From a virus, in the IMG/VR virus record IMGVR_UViG_3300034064_001787, positions 1 through 63,568 of that record: a DNA stretch of 63,568 bases; one strand, given 5' to 3'. This document shows positions 24,862-33,311 of the stretch, one piece after another. How positions within the stretch are numbered: the first letter of the stretch is position 1; each line of letters starts with the position of its first letter. The notes under the pieces were generated by a model. That model worked only from the letters and a program-made list of their open reading frames with translations, did no database searches and was not told the origin of the DNA. The translations under genes were made by a program, and so were the position numbers.

Positions 24862-25479
24862 ATGAAACTCAGCATCCGCAATATCACCGCCTCAATCTCC
24901 AGCATGATTGAGGAATACGCCCAAGAATCCGACTCAATCGCCAGCGGAGTCGTTGGACCGTCCTTTTCCTGCTCTGGCCCTGGTTCAGGATGGCAGAAAA
25001 ACCATGATGTCACCGATTACGCCGAGCGGGCACTCTCAGACGATTACGGTGCCAGCAGCTACATCGACAGCGAGGATGGCCGCGAGGCCACGCTAGAAGA
25101 CGGCGAAGTGGTATGGTCTGAGGAATCTGTCGTCGAGATCGAGCTGCCGACTGTCGAGCAAGCTCTCGAAGACATGGAGACTTGGAAGATCATCAAAAGG
25201 GAGGCCGCGAACTACGGCGTCGATCAAAGCGAGATCGACGAACTGGCTGAAACAATTGAAGAGTGCCGGGAGATTATCGCTGAAATCACAACGGCCAAAA
25301 AAGCCGCTGGAGAAGACGCCTATCTCTGGCTGCATGACTCAGGAGATTGCATCCTCTGGGAGTCTGAAGAAGACAGCGAAAACGACAACGGTAGTCGCGC
25401 CATTGAGCGCTGGTCGCTAAGCAAAGCGCAGCGCGATGCACTGATCGAAACCACCAGCCTCGTCGATTGCAACGCCTAA
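24862..25479 (+). CDS. Acidic hypothetical protein, 205 aa
   Basis: Strongly acidic throughout (for example DDYGASSYIDSEDGREATLE and WESEEDSENDNGS), with a helical middle (EIDELAETIEECREIIAEIT). This charge is typical of DNA mimics, but no family is recognised. It has its own operator-controlled promoter and different codon use from its neighbours. The 5' leader (24797-24861) is unusually long for this genome. Confidence 0.7.
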   Translation: MKLSIRNITASISSMIEEYAQESDSIASGVVGPSFSCSGPGSGWQKNHDVTDYAERALSDDYGASSYIDSEDGREATLEDGEVVWSEESVVEIELPTVEQALEDMETWKIIKREAANYGVDQSEIDELAETIEECREIIAEITTAKKAAGEDAYLWLHDSGDCILWESEEDSENDNGSRAIERWSLSKAQRDALIETTSLVDCNA

Positions 25480-25482
25480 CCC

Positions 25483-25923
25483 ATGACACTCCACCACTAC
25501 ACCGTCCAAACCGGCCACCTCACCCTGCAAACGCGGGGTGAGGTGGATCAAAAAGCGCTCGATCTCCTCGCGCCCATGATCAAGCCTGGCACGCACGCAC
25601 TGCCCGGAACAACGATCAAGCTCGACATACCGGCGGGCAACATGGGGCAGACCTCTGGCGTTGGCTCATTCCGCCTCCTCGCCGCCGATGGCGAGCCTGT
25701 GGCGCTCGCCATGCTGGCCTGGAGAGCCAGTGCAGAGGCAGGTGTCATCTGGGGCACATGTCTGCCGAATACACCCCTGCCAGACGCTCCGGCTGGCTAC
25801 CCATGGCTCGCCATCGTCCTCATGCCAGCCATCGCCACACTCAGCCGCGACGATACGCTCATGCTCGGAGACATCGAGAGATGTGTCGCATGGTCAATCA
25901 TCACCCAACAGCCAGCCGGATGA
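25483..25923 (+). CDS. Hypothetical protein, 146 aa
   Basis: Begins 3 bp after the acidic gene. Beta-rich N-terminus (HHYTVQTGHLTLQTRGEV), a middle LPGTTIKLDIPAGNMGQTSG and a hydrophobic stretch (YPWLAIVLMPAIATL). The stop overlaps the next ATG. No family recognised. Confidence 0.65.
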   Translation: MTLHHYTVQTGHLTLQTRGEVDQKALDLLAPMIKPGTHALPGTTIKLDIPAGNMGQTSGVGSFRLLAADGEPVALAMLAWRASAEAGVIWGTCLPNTPLPDAPAGYPWLAIVLMPAIATLSRDDTLMLGDIERCVAWSIITQQPAG

Positions 25924-26120
25924 AAAACGATCTCACACCCACACGCGGAGCGCCCCCCAAACGGGGCGCTACCGCCTCCGCCATCATCAACGTCCGGGTG
26001 GACGCTGATCGCAAAAACCACTACACGCGCTTCGCGAAAAAGCGCCGTGATGGAGACAAGACCCTCGCTGGCCTCGTGATCGAAACACTCGACGCGGCGA
26101 CTGGCTACCGTGAGGAATGA
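25920..26120 (+). CDS. Ribbon-helix-helix-like protein, 66 aa
   Basis: A possible strand ASAIINVRVDADRK followed by two helices (NHYTRFAKKRRDGDKTLAGL and VIETLDAATGY) resembles Arc/MetJ-type proteins. It is coupled to the previous gene by ATGA and may regulate the promoter at 24758 (inference). A GCGCCCC/GGGGCGC hairpin lies in its 5' codons. Confidence 0.5.
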   Translation: MKNDLTPTRGAPPKRGATASAIINVRVDADRKNHYTRFAKKRRDGDKTLAGLVIETLDAATGYREE

Positions 26121-26178
26121 GAACGATTAAAATCAGGCGACGGCGAGCGCAAAAGATCGAAACCACGATAGACGCCCT

Positions 26179-26388
26179 ATGAGCCGTTCCTCTCCATCCA
26201 ATTGTTCGTCTTCCGTTCCGTGGTGGGCATGGGTGTTCATTGCGCCCGCCGCCATCATACTCTCGCCAATCGGCACCTGTATCCTAACGGAATGGCTGCA
26301 TTTAGACTTTATAGGATGCTGCAAGCTCATTGCTGGACAGGTCATCGTGTTTCTCAGTTTAGCGATCTTCGCAGGAGGTGAAGATTGA
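26179..26388 (+). CDS. Two-span membrane protein, 69 aa
   Basis: Ser-rich head, then two hydrophobic segments (VPWWAWVFIAPAAIILSPIG and KLIAGQVIVFLSLAIFAGG). It stands alone in a 393-bp interval before the methyltransferase. Function unknown. Confidence 0.55.
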   Translation: MSRSSPSNCSSSVPWWAWVFIAPAAIILSPIGTCILTEWLHLDFIGCCKLIAGQVIVFLSLAIFAGGED

Positions 26389-26484
26389 AGACGAACGACA
26401 AGGATCACGCGACCGATTACACCGCCCTGCGCAAAGCCGCCTTCCCGTAGCGACTCTCCCCGTCTCAAAACCTCATACTCCCCA

Positions 26485-26507
26485 AGCCCGCCCCGCGCGG
26501 GCTTTTT
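26485..26507 (+). terminator. Intrinsic terminator just before the methyltransferase gene
   Basis: AGCCCGC (26485-26491) pairs with GCGGGCT (26497-26503), followed by five T. The ATG of the next gene lies only 7 bp further on, so the hairpin may also affect its translation. Confidence 0.7.
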
Positions 26508-26513
26508 CATGCC

Positions 26514-28346
26514 ATGAAACTCGTCCAACAACTCCAAGCCGCCGGTCAGGACCACGAATTCTACCCGACCACAAACGAAATCCTTCACGCTCTCTTCACG
26601 CACCTTTGCCGGGGTGATGAGGAAGCCGAATCTCCCCAAAAACAGCGCTTCCACGGCACCGTCATGGACATCGGCGCTGGCAATGGCAAAGTCCTCGCCG
26701 AGTTTGCCAAACGCGGCGCGGACACACTCTACGCCATCGAGAAAAGCCCGCTCCTGCAGCGGGAGCTGCCACCGCAAGTGCTCGTCATCGGCACCGACTT
26801 TGCGGAGCAGTCCCTTTTCACCAAACCGGTCGATCTCCTCTTCTGCAACCCGCCCTACTCGCAGTTCATCTGCTGGATGGTCAAGATCATCCGCACTGCC
26901 GCGGCCAAGGAACTCTACCTCGTCGTCCCCCGCCGCTGGCAGGACAATCCTGACGTCATCGCCGCGCTACGCTTCCGTGGCGTGCTCCTACCCCACGAAA
27001 AAGATCCCAAAGAACCACCGCCAAAGCCTACCCACCTCGTCACCGACCACCCTGAAAACCAAGCCTGGGATGCGCAATGGGGGCCAATCCGAAGCAGCAG
27101 CGGCCAGATCATCAGGTGCCGCTACTACACCCCTCACATTCGCGTCACCATCGTCGGCGAGTTCGACTTCGAAGATGCCGAAGACCGCAAGGCGCGCGCC
27201 AAGGTCCACCTCTTGCACATCCCGCTCGAAACCTCCGGCAAGCACCAGGAAAACGACGATGCCTTCGAACGCTTCTTCCAGGAGCAGTTCGCCGATCTCA
27301 TCGCCCGCTTCCAAGGTCAGAAGGAGAAACCCTCCGCCTATGAGCAGCCCCCGCCACCGCCGGATCGCTTCCCGCTCGTCACCGCAGAGAGCTACATCGA
27401 AGCCCTCGTCCAGTGCTACCACGCCGAGCTGGCGAACATCGAGAAGAACTACAACGCCGTGGCCACGCTCGATGCGGATCTGCTCCGCGAGTTCGAGGTC
27501 TATCCCGCGAAAATCATGGCCTGCCTCAAGCAGCGCCTCAGCGGCCTCCGCCACGACTACTGGCACGAGCTCTTTGACCGCATGGACAAGCTCACCTCCC
27601 GCCTCACCACCGCCAGCCGGGAATCCATGCTCGGCACCCTGCGCCGGCACGTCCAGGTCGATTTCACCGTCTCCAACATCCACGCCATCGTCCTCTGGGC
27701 GCTGAAGAACGTCAATCGCTACATCGACGCGCAGTTCATCGACACCTACGAAACCATGGTGGAGCACTGCAACATCCAGAACTACCACAGCAACCAGCGC
27801 ACCTGGCAGAAGGGTGACTGGCGCTACAACCACGCCCGCGGCCGCAACGAATGGGCGCACGACAACACCCACTTCAAGCTGGATTACCGCATCGTTTTGC
27901 AAGGCGTCGGCGGCATCGCCACCTACGAATACGACTTCCAAAAAGAAGCGCACAATTACCTCAAAGAGAAGTGCTACCACTTACTCCGCGATCTCCTCAC
28001 CATCGCCAACAATCTCGGCTTTTTCTGCTCGGTCAATCCCTACCAACTCGTCGGCAGATGCCACTCCTGGCAGAGCAACCAACGCGAGGAATTCTACTGG
28101 ACCCCAGAACCCGGCAAACAAGAGATTCTCTTCGACGCCCGCGCCTTCAAAAACGGCAATCTCCATCTCCGCCTCCACCCGCGCTTCATCCTGGCCCTCA
28201 ACGTCGAGCACGGCCGCCTCAAAGGCTGGCTCAAGGATCAGCACGATGCCGTCACCGAACTCGGCGACATGGAAGCCGCCCACTTCTGGAAAGCCAATCT
28301 TCACCTCCCCATGCCCACCAACCCCGCCCTGCTCCTCGCCGCATGA
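26514..28346 (+). CDS. DNA N6-adenine methyltransferase with DUF4942 domain, 610 aa
   Basis: The SAM-binding motif MDIGAGNGKVLAEF (about residues 51-64) and the catalytic motif LLFCNPPYSQF (about 108-118) mark an N6-adenine or N4-cytosine methyltransferase. The C-terminal half fits DUF4942 (FTVSNIHAIVLWALKNVNRY, then HNYLKEKCYHLLRDLL). Such orphan phage methyltransferases usually protect phage DNA from restriction. No endonuclease is beside it. The stop overlaps the next ATG, beginning a run of coupled small genes. Confidence 0.88.
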   Translation: MKLVQQLQAAGQDHEFYPTTNEILHALFTHLCRGDEEAESPQKQRFHGTVMDIGAGNGKVLAEFAKRGADTLYAIEKSPLLQRELPPQVLVIGTDFAEQSLFTKPVDLLFCNPPYSQFICWMVKIIRTAAAKELYLVVPRRWQDNPDVIAALRFRGVLLPHEKDPKEPPPKPTHLVTDHPENQAWDAQWGPIRSSSGQIIRCRYYTPHIRVTIVGEFDFEDAEDRKARAKVHLLHIPLETSGKHQENDDAFERFFQEQFADLIARFQGQKEKPSAYEQPPPPPDRFPLVTAESYIEALVQCYHAELANIEKNYNAVATLDADLLREFEVYPAKIMACLKQRLSGLRHDYWHELFDRMDKLTSRLTTASRESMLGTLRRHVQVDFTVSNIHAIVLWALKNVNRYIDAQFIDTYETMVEHCNIQNYHSNQRTWQKGDWRYNHARGRNEWAHDNTHFKLDYRIVLQGVGGIATYEYDFQKEAHNYLKEKCYHLLRDLLTIANNLGFFCSVNPYQLVGRCHSWQSNQREEFYWTPEPGKQEILFDARAFKNGNLHLRLHPRFILALNVEHGRLKGWLKDQHDAVTELGDMEAAHFWKANLHLPMPTNPALLLAA

Positions 28347-28771
28347 AACCTCCACCCATCCTCCGCGCCACCATCGCGCACCCGGTCATCATCTACTACT
28401 GCAAGGCAGGCATTCAAACTGGCACCACCATCCGCGTCCAGCATCACGGCCAGGTGCATGCCTGCCGTGGCGTGTTTCTGCACGGCTGCAATGCCGGCAT
28501 GTTCCACGACAACAGCACCGGCAAACCGAAGGCCAGCGGTGCCCGCTGCGTGCTCACCGTCACCACCGGCATCGTCGGCCTCGAAACCCACCCCCGAAGC
28601 ACCCGCGAATTGGAGATCGCCGACATGCACGCCCTCGAACGCGACTGCCTCATCTTCTTCGACGAAGCAGGCGAGGAGAACCTTTACTACCGCGACGTCT
28701 TCCAGCGCCGCTACGTCTGCAAACCCGGCGGACAGTCCCTCAACGGCCACAAACTCCTCGGATGCCCATGA
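28343..28771 (+). CDS. Hypothetical protein, 142 aa
   Basis: Coupled by ATGA to the methyltransferase. Contains IIYYCKAGIQTGTTIRVQHH, CRGVFLHGCNAGMFHDN and a C-terminal YYRDVFQRRYVCKPG. Several conserved-looking Cys and His could bind metal. No family recognised. Confidence 0.65.
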   Translation: MKPPPILRATIAHPVIIYYCKAGIQTGTTIRVQHHGQVHACRGVFLHGCNAGMFHDNSTGKPKASGARCVLTVTTGIVGLETHPRSTRELEIADMHALERDCLIFFDEAGEENLYYRDVFQRRYVCKPGGQSLNGHKLLGCP

Positions 28772-28980
28772 GCACCACCGTCGCAGAATGTATTCAAGGC
28801 CAATGGGCCGTGGCTGGCTGGCGATTGCACACCCTCCACGAAACGACCGCCACTCTTCGATCTCAGTCCGCTTGCTGCGCGGGACGCATCACCTACAAAA
28901 CCGTCCTCACCGGCCAAATCCGCCTCGTCGGCAAAAACGGCAACCTCGAAAAAGTCCATCCGTCTCCTTTCGATCCATGA
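28768..28980 (+). CDS. Hypothetical protein, 70 aa
   Basis: Coupled to both neighbours by ATGA. Contains VAGWRLHTLHETTATLRSQS and ITYKTVLTGQIRLVGKNG; a small beta-rich protein. Function unknown. Confidence 0.55.
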   Translation: MSTTVAECIQGQWAVAGWRLHTLHETTATLRSQSACCAGRITYKTVLTGQIRLVGKNGNLEKVHPSPFDP

Positions 28981-29195
28981 GCACCCTGCTACGACCGGAC
29001 CTCAACCAAATGATTCGCCGCCGCCTCCATCAGCCTGTGCCGGTCATCGAAATGCACACGGATGCCACCACCCTGCATTACACCTCCGGCAGCAAACGCT
29101 GGCAGATCCCCAACGACGATCTCCGCGCCATCGCCACACGCCCCGGCGCTGCTTACGAACTCGAAATCGAAACCGCACTCAAACACATCACATGA
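28977..29195 (+). CDS. Hypothetical protein, 72 aa
   Basis: Coupled to both neighbours by ATGA. Contains MIRRRLHQPVPVIEMHTDAT and RWQIPNDDLRAIATRPGAAY. Function unknown. Confidence 0.55.
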   Translation: MSTLLRPDLNQMIRRRLHQPVPVIEMHTDATTLHYTSGSKRWQIPNDDLRAIATRPGAAYELEIETALKHIT

Positions 29196-29482
29196 GCACA
29201 CCCCTCCTCGATCCCATCCTGTTCGATGATCCCCGGCTTTCCCACGTCCGCCGCTGCTGGTGTGCCCATGGCAGTAAAAAGGTCAACGGTCCCCACCAGA
29301 AGACCAAGACGCGCGACACCGTGATCTACATCAATGCCAGCCGCGAAACCGTCGCCCGGCGTGTCGCCCGGAAAGAACTCAGCCTCCGCAACTTCAACCT
29401 CACTCACGTCCACGAAATCTCGTGGAACGAATACGCCCGCAGTTTGCCGCAGGAGTATGTCAGCTACGTCACTTCCCGCTGA
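29192..29482 (+). CDS. Hypothetical protein, 96 aa
   Basis: The last of four small genes coupled behind the methyltransferase. Basic, with SKKVNGPHQKTKTRDTVIYI and LTHVHEISWNEYARSLPQEY. Its 3' end overlaps the inverted gene at 29469 by 14 bp. Confidence 0.6.
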   Translation: MSTPLLDPILFDDPRLSHVRRCWCAHGSKKVNGPHQKTKTRDTVIYINASRETVARRVARKELSLRNFNLTHVHEISWNEYARSLPQEYVSYVTSR

Positions 29483-29819
29483 TGTAGCCTTTAGTTTTGC
29501 GTTCTGGCTTGTAACCCCACATGGCCTGACCACGAATCTGGTCATTGATCGTTTTGGCGGTCGAATCTTTCGAATACGCCAACTGCGACGGCACCACCTC
29601 ATTAGGCTGGAGAACCCGATCACCAAAACGCATCTTACCCTTTTTCATCAAGCGCAGATCCGCCGCTTCACGCGCCAGTTTTTTCGCTGACCACTTGCCA
29701 CGCGGGAACTCCGGCAAAGCCGTCTTCCTTCCGATCAATTTAGCCACCTGGTCACCACGAGCGAACTCATTCAAAGCGGCATCCAACTGGGTATTCAGGC
29801 GTGTCAATTCACGAAGCAT
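29469..29819 (-). CDS. Second inverted solitary gene for a tagged virion-type protein, 116 aa
   Basis: A minus-strand gene alone among plus-strand genes. The leader ATTGAC (29834-29839) lies 14 nt before ATG. The N-terminus MLRELTRLNTQLDAALNEFA is close to that of the gene at 21620 and bears the A-L-N-E-F tag. A basic middle (KLAREAADLRLMKKGKMRFG) follows. It is probably expressed with late genes and packaged (inference). It overlaps its plus-strand neighbour by 14 bp at the 3' end. Confidence 0.7.
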   Translation of the reverse strand: MLRELTRLNTQLDAALNEFARGDQVAKLIGRKTALPEFPRGKWSAKKLAREAADLRLMKKGKMRFGDRVLQPNEVVPSQLAYSKDSTAKTINDQIRGQAMWGYKPERKTKGYISGK

Positions 29820-29837
29820 TCCCTTCTTTCCTTGTCA

Positions 29838-30506
29838 ATGAACGTCCAACTCGAAATCCCTTTCAATCCCATCTGGCAAACCGAGGTGGCCCGCCGGTTT
29901 GCGGAAGGCACCGAGCACACCATGGGTCGCGTCATCGGCGTCATCTTACAGCTTCATCTCCACACCGATCCCCACCAATGCACCGCTGTTTTCGTCGGAC
30001 TCCGGTGGAAGAACCCTCGACTCATCGGGCATCGAAATGTGACTCGTGACCACTGGGACCACTCCATCATTCACCTATCCGAACAACCTGATCTCCCGCC
30101 TGTCCCAATCACACGCCACGGCACTACTCCCTTTTGGGCTCAGGACTCTGGAATACCCAAGAAATTGCCCTTTCGTCCGATTTCTCCATTAACCCCTCAA
30201 ATCCTCGAAAAGACAAGCGTTCCACAACCGCAGGAAAGTCTATTTCTTGATGTTTCAAGGCCAAAAGCCAGCATGACATCGTGGAACGCCCATCAATACG
30301 GCCTTCCAGCGCCCTCCTGCAACGGTGCCAGGCTTTTTCGCCCTCCCCGACCCATTCAAACAACACGTTGGACCCCTCAATTCCCCGTTCCCCGTTCCCA
30401 AACCACCTATGCAACCTATGCAAGCATGACACTCTCTGCGTTCCACAAAGCAACGACCAGCGTTCCACACTGCACACCTGTTCACCTGCACCTAAACACA
30501 CCATGA
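29838..30506 (+). CDS. Hypothetical protein, 222 aa
   Basis: The first 90 residues look like a folded domain (RFAEGTEHTMGRVIGVILQL, WKNPRLIGHRNVTRDHWDHS); the rest is Pro/Ser/Thr-rich and low in structure. The ATG lies within the leader of the opposite-strand gene. The stop overlaps the next ATG. No family recognised; the C-terminal half may not be conserved. Confidence 0.45.
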   Translation: MNVQLEIPFNPIWQTEVARRFAEGTEHTMGRVIGVILQLHLHTDPHQCTAVFVGLRWKNPRLIGHRNVTRDHWDHSIIHLSEQPDLPPVPITRHGTTPFWAQDSGIPKKLPFRPISPLTPQILEKTSVPQPQESLFLDVSRPKASMTSWNAHQYGLPAPSCNGARLFRPPRPIQTTRWTPQFPVPRSQTTYATYASMTLSAFHKATTSVPHCTPVHLHLNTP

Positions 30507-30706
30507 CACGCAAACCAGACTCGGAGACCGGGAGACAAGGAGAAGAGGAAACACCTTGCTTCATGCGGTGTGACCGTTGTTACCGCACCTCTGAGTCAGC
30601 AGCGGCAGGCAGCCAATGCCTACGCGGCTACCTCAATCCACCAGGACATGAAGTGCCTCGCTGCACGGGCCGGATGCGGGCCAATCAAATCCCCAGCGTC
30701 TGCTGA
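30503..30706 (+). CDS. Small Cys-rich, possibly zinc-binding protein, 67 aa
   Basis: Cysteines arranged CFMRCDRC then CLRGYLNPPGHEVPRC could form a zinc finger. The 5' codons run through the GTCTCC-family spacer (30519-30552). It is coupled to the previous gene by ATGA and overlaps the 3' end of terminase on the other strand by 22 bp. Confidence 0.45.
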   Translation: MTRKPDSETGRQGEEETPCFMRCDRCYRTSESAAAGSQCLRGYLNPPGHEVPRCTGRMRANQIPSVC

Positions 30707-32424
30707 GTCGGCCCCGAGCCACTGAAGAGACCCGCCGCCGCTGCCATGCAGATCTGCATACGCTCGCAGGCCTCGCCGTGGTCGTCGGTGCGTTTTTGAT
30801 ACCACTCATACGAAGCCACGCCGCGCCCGTTCGTGGTGAGGCGACGGTCCCAGGCGGTGACCTGCTTCTTGTATTCGAGATCGGTATCCTGCGGGATGCA
30901 CCAATCACCGAGGTCGCCATACTGCATCATCACGAGGCGGTCGCGGGTGCCTTCCTTCGAGAACAGCCACAGGGGCACGTTTTGAACCTTGCCCTGCATG
31001 GCGGTGCCGAGCGCGGGATCAAAGTGGCTCATGGTCCAGATGGCCTTGGTGCCATCGGGCTGCGTGAAGAACTTCTTGTCCTCACCGCGCAGGGCCTTCC
31101 ACAGCCCGCCGCTCTCGACGACGAGTTTATACACGTCCGCCGTGGAGTAAGCAGAGTCCACACCGACACAGCGCGGATCCACTTTCCACTCGTTTTGCAG
31201 GCGCACGATGTCCTCGCGATTCCACACCTTCTCAAAATGCAACAACCTCGATCGACCCTGATGTCCCCACGCCCGAATCGCCACCCAGTAGTGCCGTCCC
31301 CCTTTGCCTTGCACATCGACCGTCATGAACCGGCGCACCTCGTGCTCCCACGGATCGCCGACGAGGTAAGCCCGCTGGCGGGCCTTCAGGAAGTCGTCCT
31401 CCTTCGCGAAGCGCAAGCGGTCTGCCCAAGGCAGGCCCCGCGTCTCGTTCCAGTGGTCCTTCATCGCGGTGAAGTCGGCATTGCGCAGCGCCTCGGAGGC
31501 TCGCAGGAATTCCTTGAGCTGATCGTCCCAGCTCGTGAAGTGCGGCAGCAGGGCGTTCCAGGTGAAACTGACGTAGTCGGAAGGCGCGTTCGGATTGTGC
31601 GCGATCCACCGGCCCTCCCGGCAGAACCACTTGCGGTCGCTGCCACCGGGGCGGATGTCGCGGTGCTGATGGCCACAGGCCTCGCACTCGTAGTGAAGGG
31701 TCTTGCACGCCTCCTCCTCGTTCCAGCGTCCACCGGGGCACGTCACCTCGTTTTTGTCCCATTTCACGCCTCCTTTCTTCTCCTTCTCGCCCCAGCGAAG
31801 CTCCTGCTCATGGCCACACTCGGGCGCGCGGCATCGAATATACCAGTGCTCCTGTGAGCCGGCCTGGAAGGCGCGGTCCATCATGTCGCCCTCCATGTCG
31901 GGGCAGGAGATCATGAACTGCTTGTAGTTGTGCGGGAAGGAGCGCGTGCGCTTGCTCACCATCTCCAGCGTGCCTGGTTTCCACTGGCGCACCTCATCGA
32001 GAAAGAGGTAGCGGTAGGGCAGGGACTGCAGCGCGGCTTTGGTATCCGCGCCCGCGATGCGGAAGTAGTTACCGTTGACGTAGAGGTGGAGCTTCTTCTT
32101 TTTCTGCCGGTCCTCTGGTAGCCGGGCACTGAGGCTGGCGGTGTTTTCCCAGAACGGCCACAGGTAGGCCTCAGCGATGGTGACGGCCTCGGGCTTCGAT
32201 TTGGTCACCCACATCATCGGGCCTGGATCCTCCAGGAACGACCAGCCGAGGCAGCCATACATGAGCACCGTCTTGGTGGACTGCGCGGAGCACTGCGCAG
32301 CGATTTTTCGGATGGTCGGATTCTTGTAGCAATCCATGATCCGATGCTGGAACCTCAAGTCCGGGTCCCAGGCGTCGCCATTATGCAGCTTGAAGTTGCG
32401 CTGGGCATACTGCCAGACAGGCAC
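30685..32424 (-). CDS. terL: Terminase large subunit, GpA type, at least 579 aa
   Basis: The packaging motor and nuclease. It has the deviant Walker A of the GpA family (AAQCSAQSTKT), Walker B YRYLFLDEVRQW, a Cys-rich insert (CRAPECGHEQ; CEACGHQHRD) and nuclease Asp motifs FMTVDVQGKGG and CVGVDSAYSTADV. The GTG at 32424 is the only usual start in this frame, but conserved N-terminal sequence (ILADRLYGALRPPSE) lies upstream of it in the same frame, back to the A10 tract at 32471-32480. The real N-terminus may therefore come from frameshifting out of the small subunit gene. Confidence 0.92.
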   Translation of the reverse strand: MPVWQYAQRNFKLHNGDAWDPDLRFQHRIMDCYKNPTIRKIAAQCSAQSTKTVLMYGCLGWSFLEDPGPMMWVTKSKPEAVTIAEAYLWPFWENTASLSARLPEDRQKKKKLHLYVNGNYFRIAGADTKAALQSLPYRYLFLDEVRQWKPGTLEMVSKRTRSFPHNYKQFMISCPDMEGDMMDRAFQAGSQEHWYIRCRAPECGHEQELRWGEKEKKGGVKWDKNEVTCPGGRWNEEEACKTLHYECEACGHQHRDIRPGGSDRKWFCREGRWIAHNPNAPSDYVSFTWNALLPHFTSWDDQLKEFLRASEALRNADFTAMKDHWNETRGLPWADRLRFAKEDDFLKARQRAYLVGDPWEHEVRRFMTVDVQGKGGRHYWVAIRAWGHQGRSRLLHFEKVWNREDIVRLQNEWKVDPRCVGVDSAYSTADVYKLVVESGGLWKALRGEDKKFFTQPDGTKAIWTMSHFDPALGTAMQGKVQNVPLWLFSKEGTRDRLVMMQYGDLGDWCIPQDTDLEYKKQVTAWDRRLTTNGRGVASYEWYQKRTDDHGEACERMQICMAAAAGLFSGSGPTQQTLGI

Positions 32425-33116
32425 CTCCGAAGGTGGTCGAAGAGCTCCGTAGAGACGATCCGCCAGAATGTTTTTTTTTTGGCTGCCTCGGGAATGGCCG
32501 CCAATCGTTCGAGCGTGGCGTCGATGGCGGCCTTGATCCGCGTCGCCGCCTCCGGCACCGTTTCGCCCACGACGGCGGGTGCCAATGGATGATGCACCTG
32601 GCGCATCTCATTCACCACTCGCGTCACCAGTTCCAGAAGGACACCGGTGCATTCTTCACGCGAGATGGTCTCCCCACGCTTCTCAGCAAGCTCAAGCTGC
32701 TTCAGCTCCACGTCGAGGCCAATCGCACGCGAACGCTGATCCTCGATCGTTGCCTTCGGCCTGCCAGCACGCTTGCCTTTGCGCTCCATCCAGTCGCGCC
32801 AGCGGTTCACCGAGTAGCGTCCATCCGGCTCCTGCCCCGGCGCATCCGCCTCCTTCATCCATCGCTGGATCGATTTGCGATCCGAGATGTCCAGAGCCTT
32901 TGCCAACTGCTCCTGCGAGGCCACAAAGACTTCCTCTGACTCCTTCTCCCCCACGGCCATCTCCAGCCGCTTCATTTGCTCGCGAGTCAGCACCTCTCCA
33001 TCGGCCGATTTGAGCCGGATGTTCTGCACATCCATCTTGCGGATACGCTCCAACTCCTCCGCTGTGAATTCACCTAGAGGAGCTTTCTCACCGTCAACCG
33101 TATCCGCTTGCGCCAT
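32355..33116 (-). CDS. Terminase small subunit-like DNA-binding protein, 253 aa
   Basis: N-terminal half has a helix-turn-helix region (EQLAKALDISDRKSIQRWMK, then YSVNRWRDWMERKGKRAG), as in Nu1-type small subunits that recognise packaging sites. The middle is helical. The stop lies 70 bp inside the large-subunit frame, beyond the A10 tract. Start ATG 33116 is fixed by GTTGAC at 33131-33136 with 14-nt spacing. Confidence 0.7.
   Translation of the reverse strand: MAQADTVDGEKAPLGEFTAEELERIRKMDVQNIRLKSADGEVLTREQMKRLEMAVGEKESEEVFVASQEQLAKALDISDRKSIQRWMKEADAPGQEPDGRYSVNRWRDWMERKGKRAGRPKATIEDQRSRAIGLDVELKQLELAEKRGETISREECTGVLLELVTRVVNEMRQVHHPLAPAVVGETVPEAATRIKAAIDATLERLAAIPEAAKKKTFWRIVSTELFDHLRRCLSGSMPSATSSCIMATPGTRT
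32471..32480 (-). other. A10 tract at the terminase junction: candidate frameshift or slippage site
   Basis: On the minus strand the small-subunit codons read GCC AAA AAA AAA ACA. A -1 shift on A AAA AAA continues as AAC ATT CTG, entering the large-subunit frame with residues that look like the conserved GpA N-terminus. An extra A from polymerase slippage would have the same effect. A sequencing error in the run is the simple alternative. Confidence 0.5.
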
Positions 33117-33311
33117 ACGGGACACGTCCCGTCAACCTGTCCCAACACACTACCACCTTCCAAAAACAATGGGACACTCTCAAAAAAACCGAACTCTCCG
33201 CGTCTTCTTGCCCTTCGGGTAACCTAAATGTCCCACGCGAGAAAAAGATTCCTTGCCCTATGGTGGTGGTCAGTCTGAAATTCGCGGATTCATCACTGAT
33301 GTGTTGTCATG
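33117..33311. promoter_or_regulatory. Leader region of the terminase operon with TGTCCC boxes
   Basis: No gene in these 195 bp. There is a palindrome CGGGAC-AC-GTCCCG (33118-33131) and further GGGACA/TGTCCC words near 33137, 33172 and 33229, on both strands. They could bind a late-gene regulator. The strand of any promoter is not clear. Confidence 0.4.

Noticed and set aside
26386-26451. A 21-codon frame starting TTG after AGGAGGTG
   Set aside because: The purine-rich stretch is also the last codons of the 69-aa gene; the product is too short and has no support.
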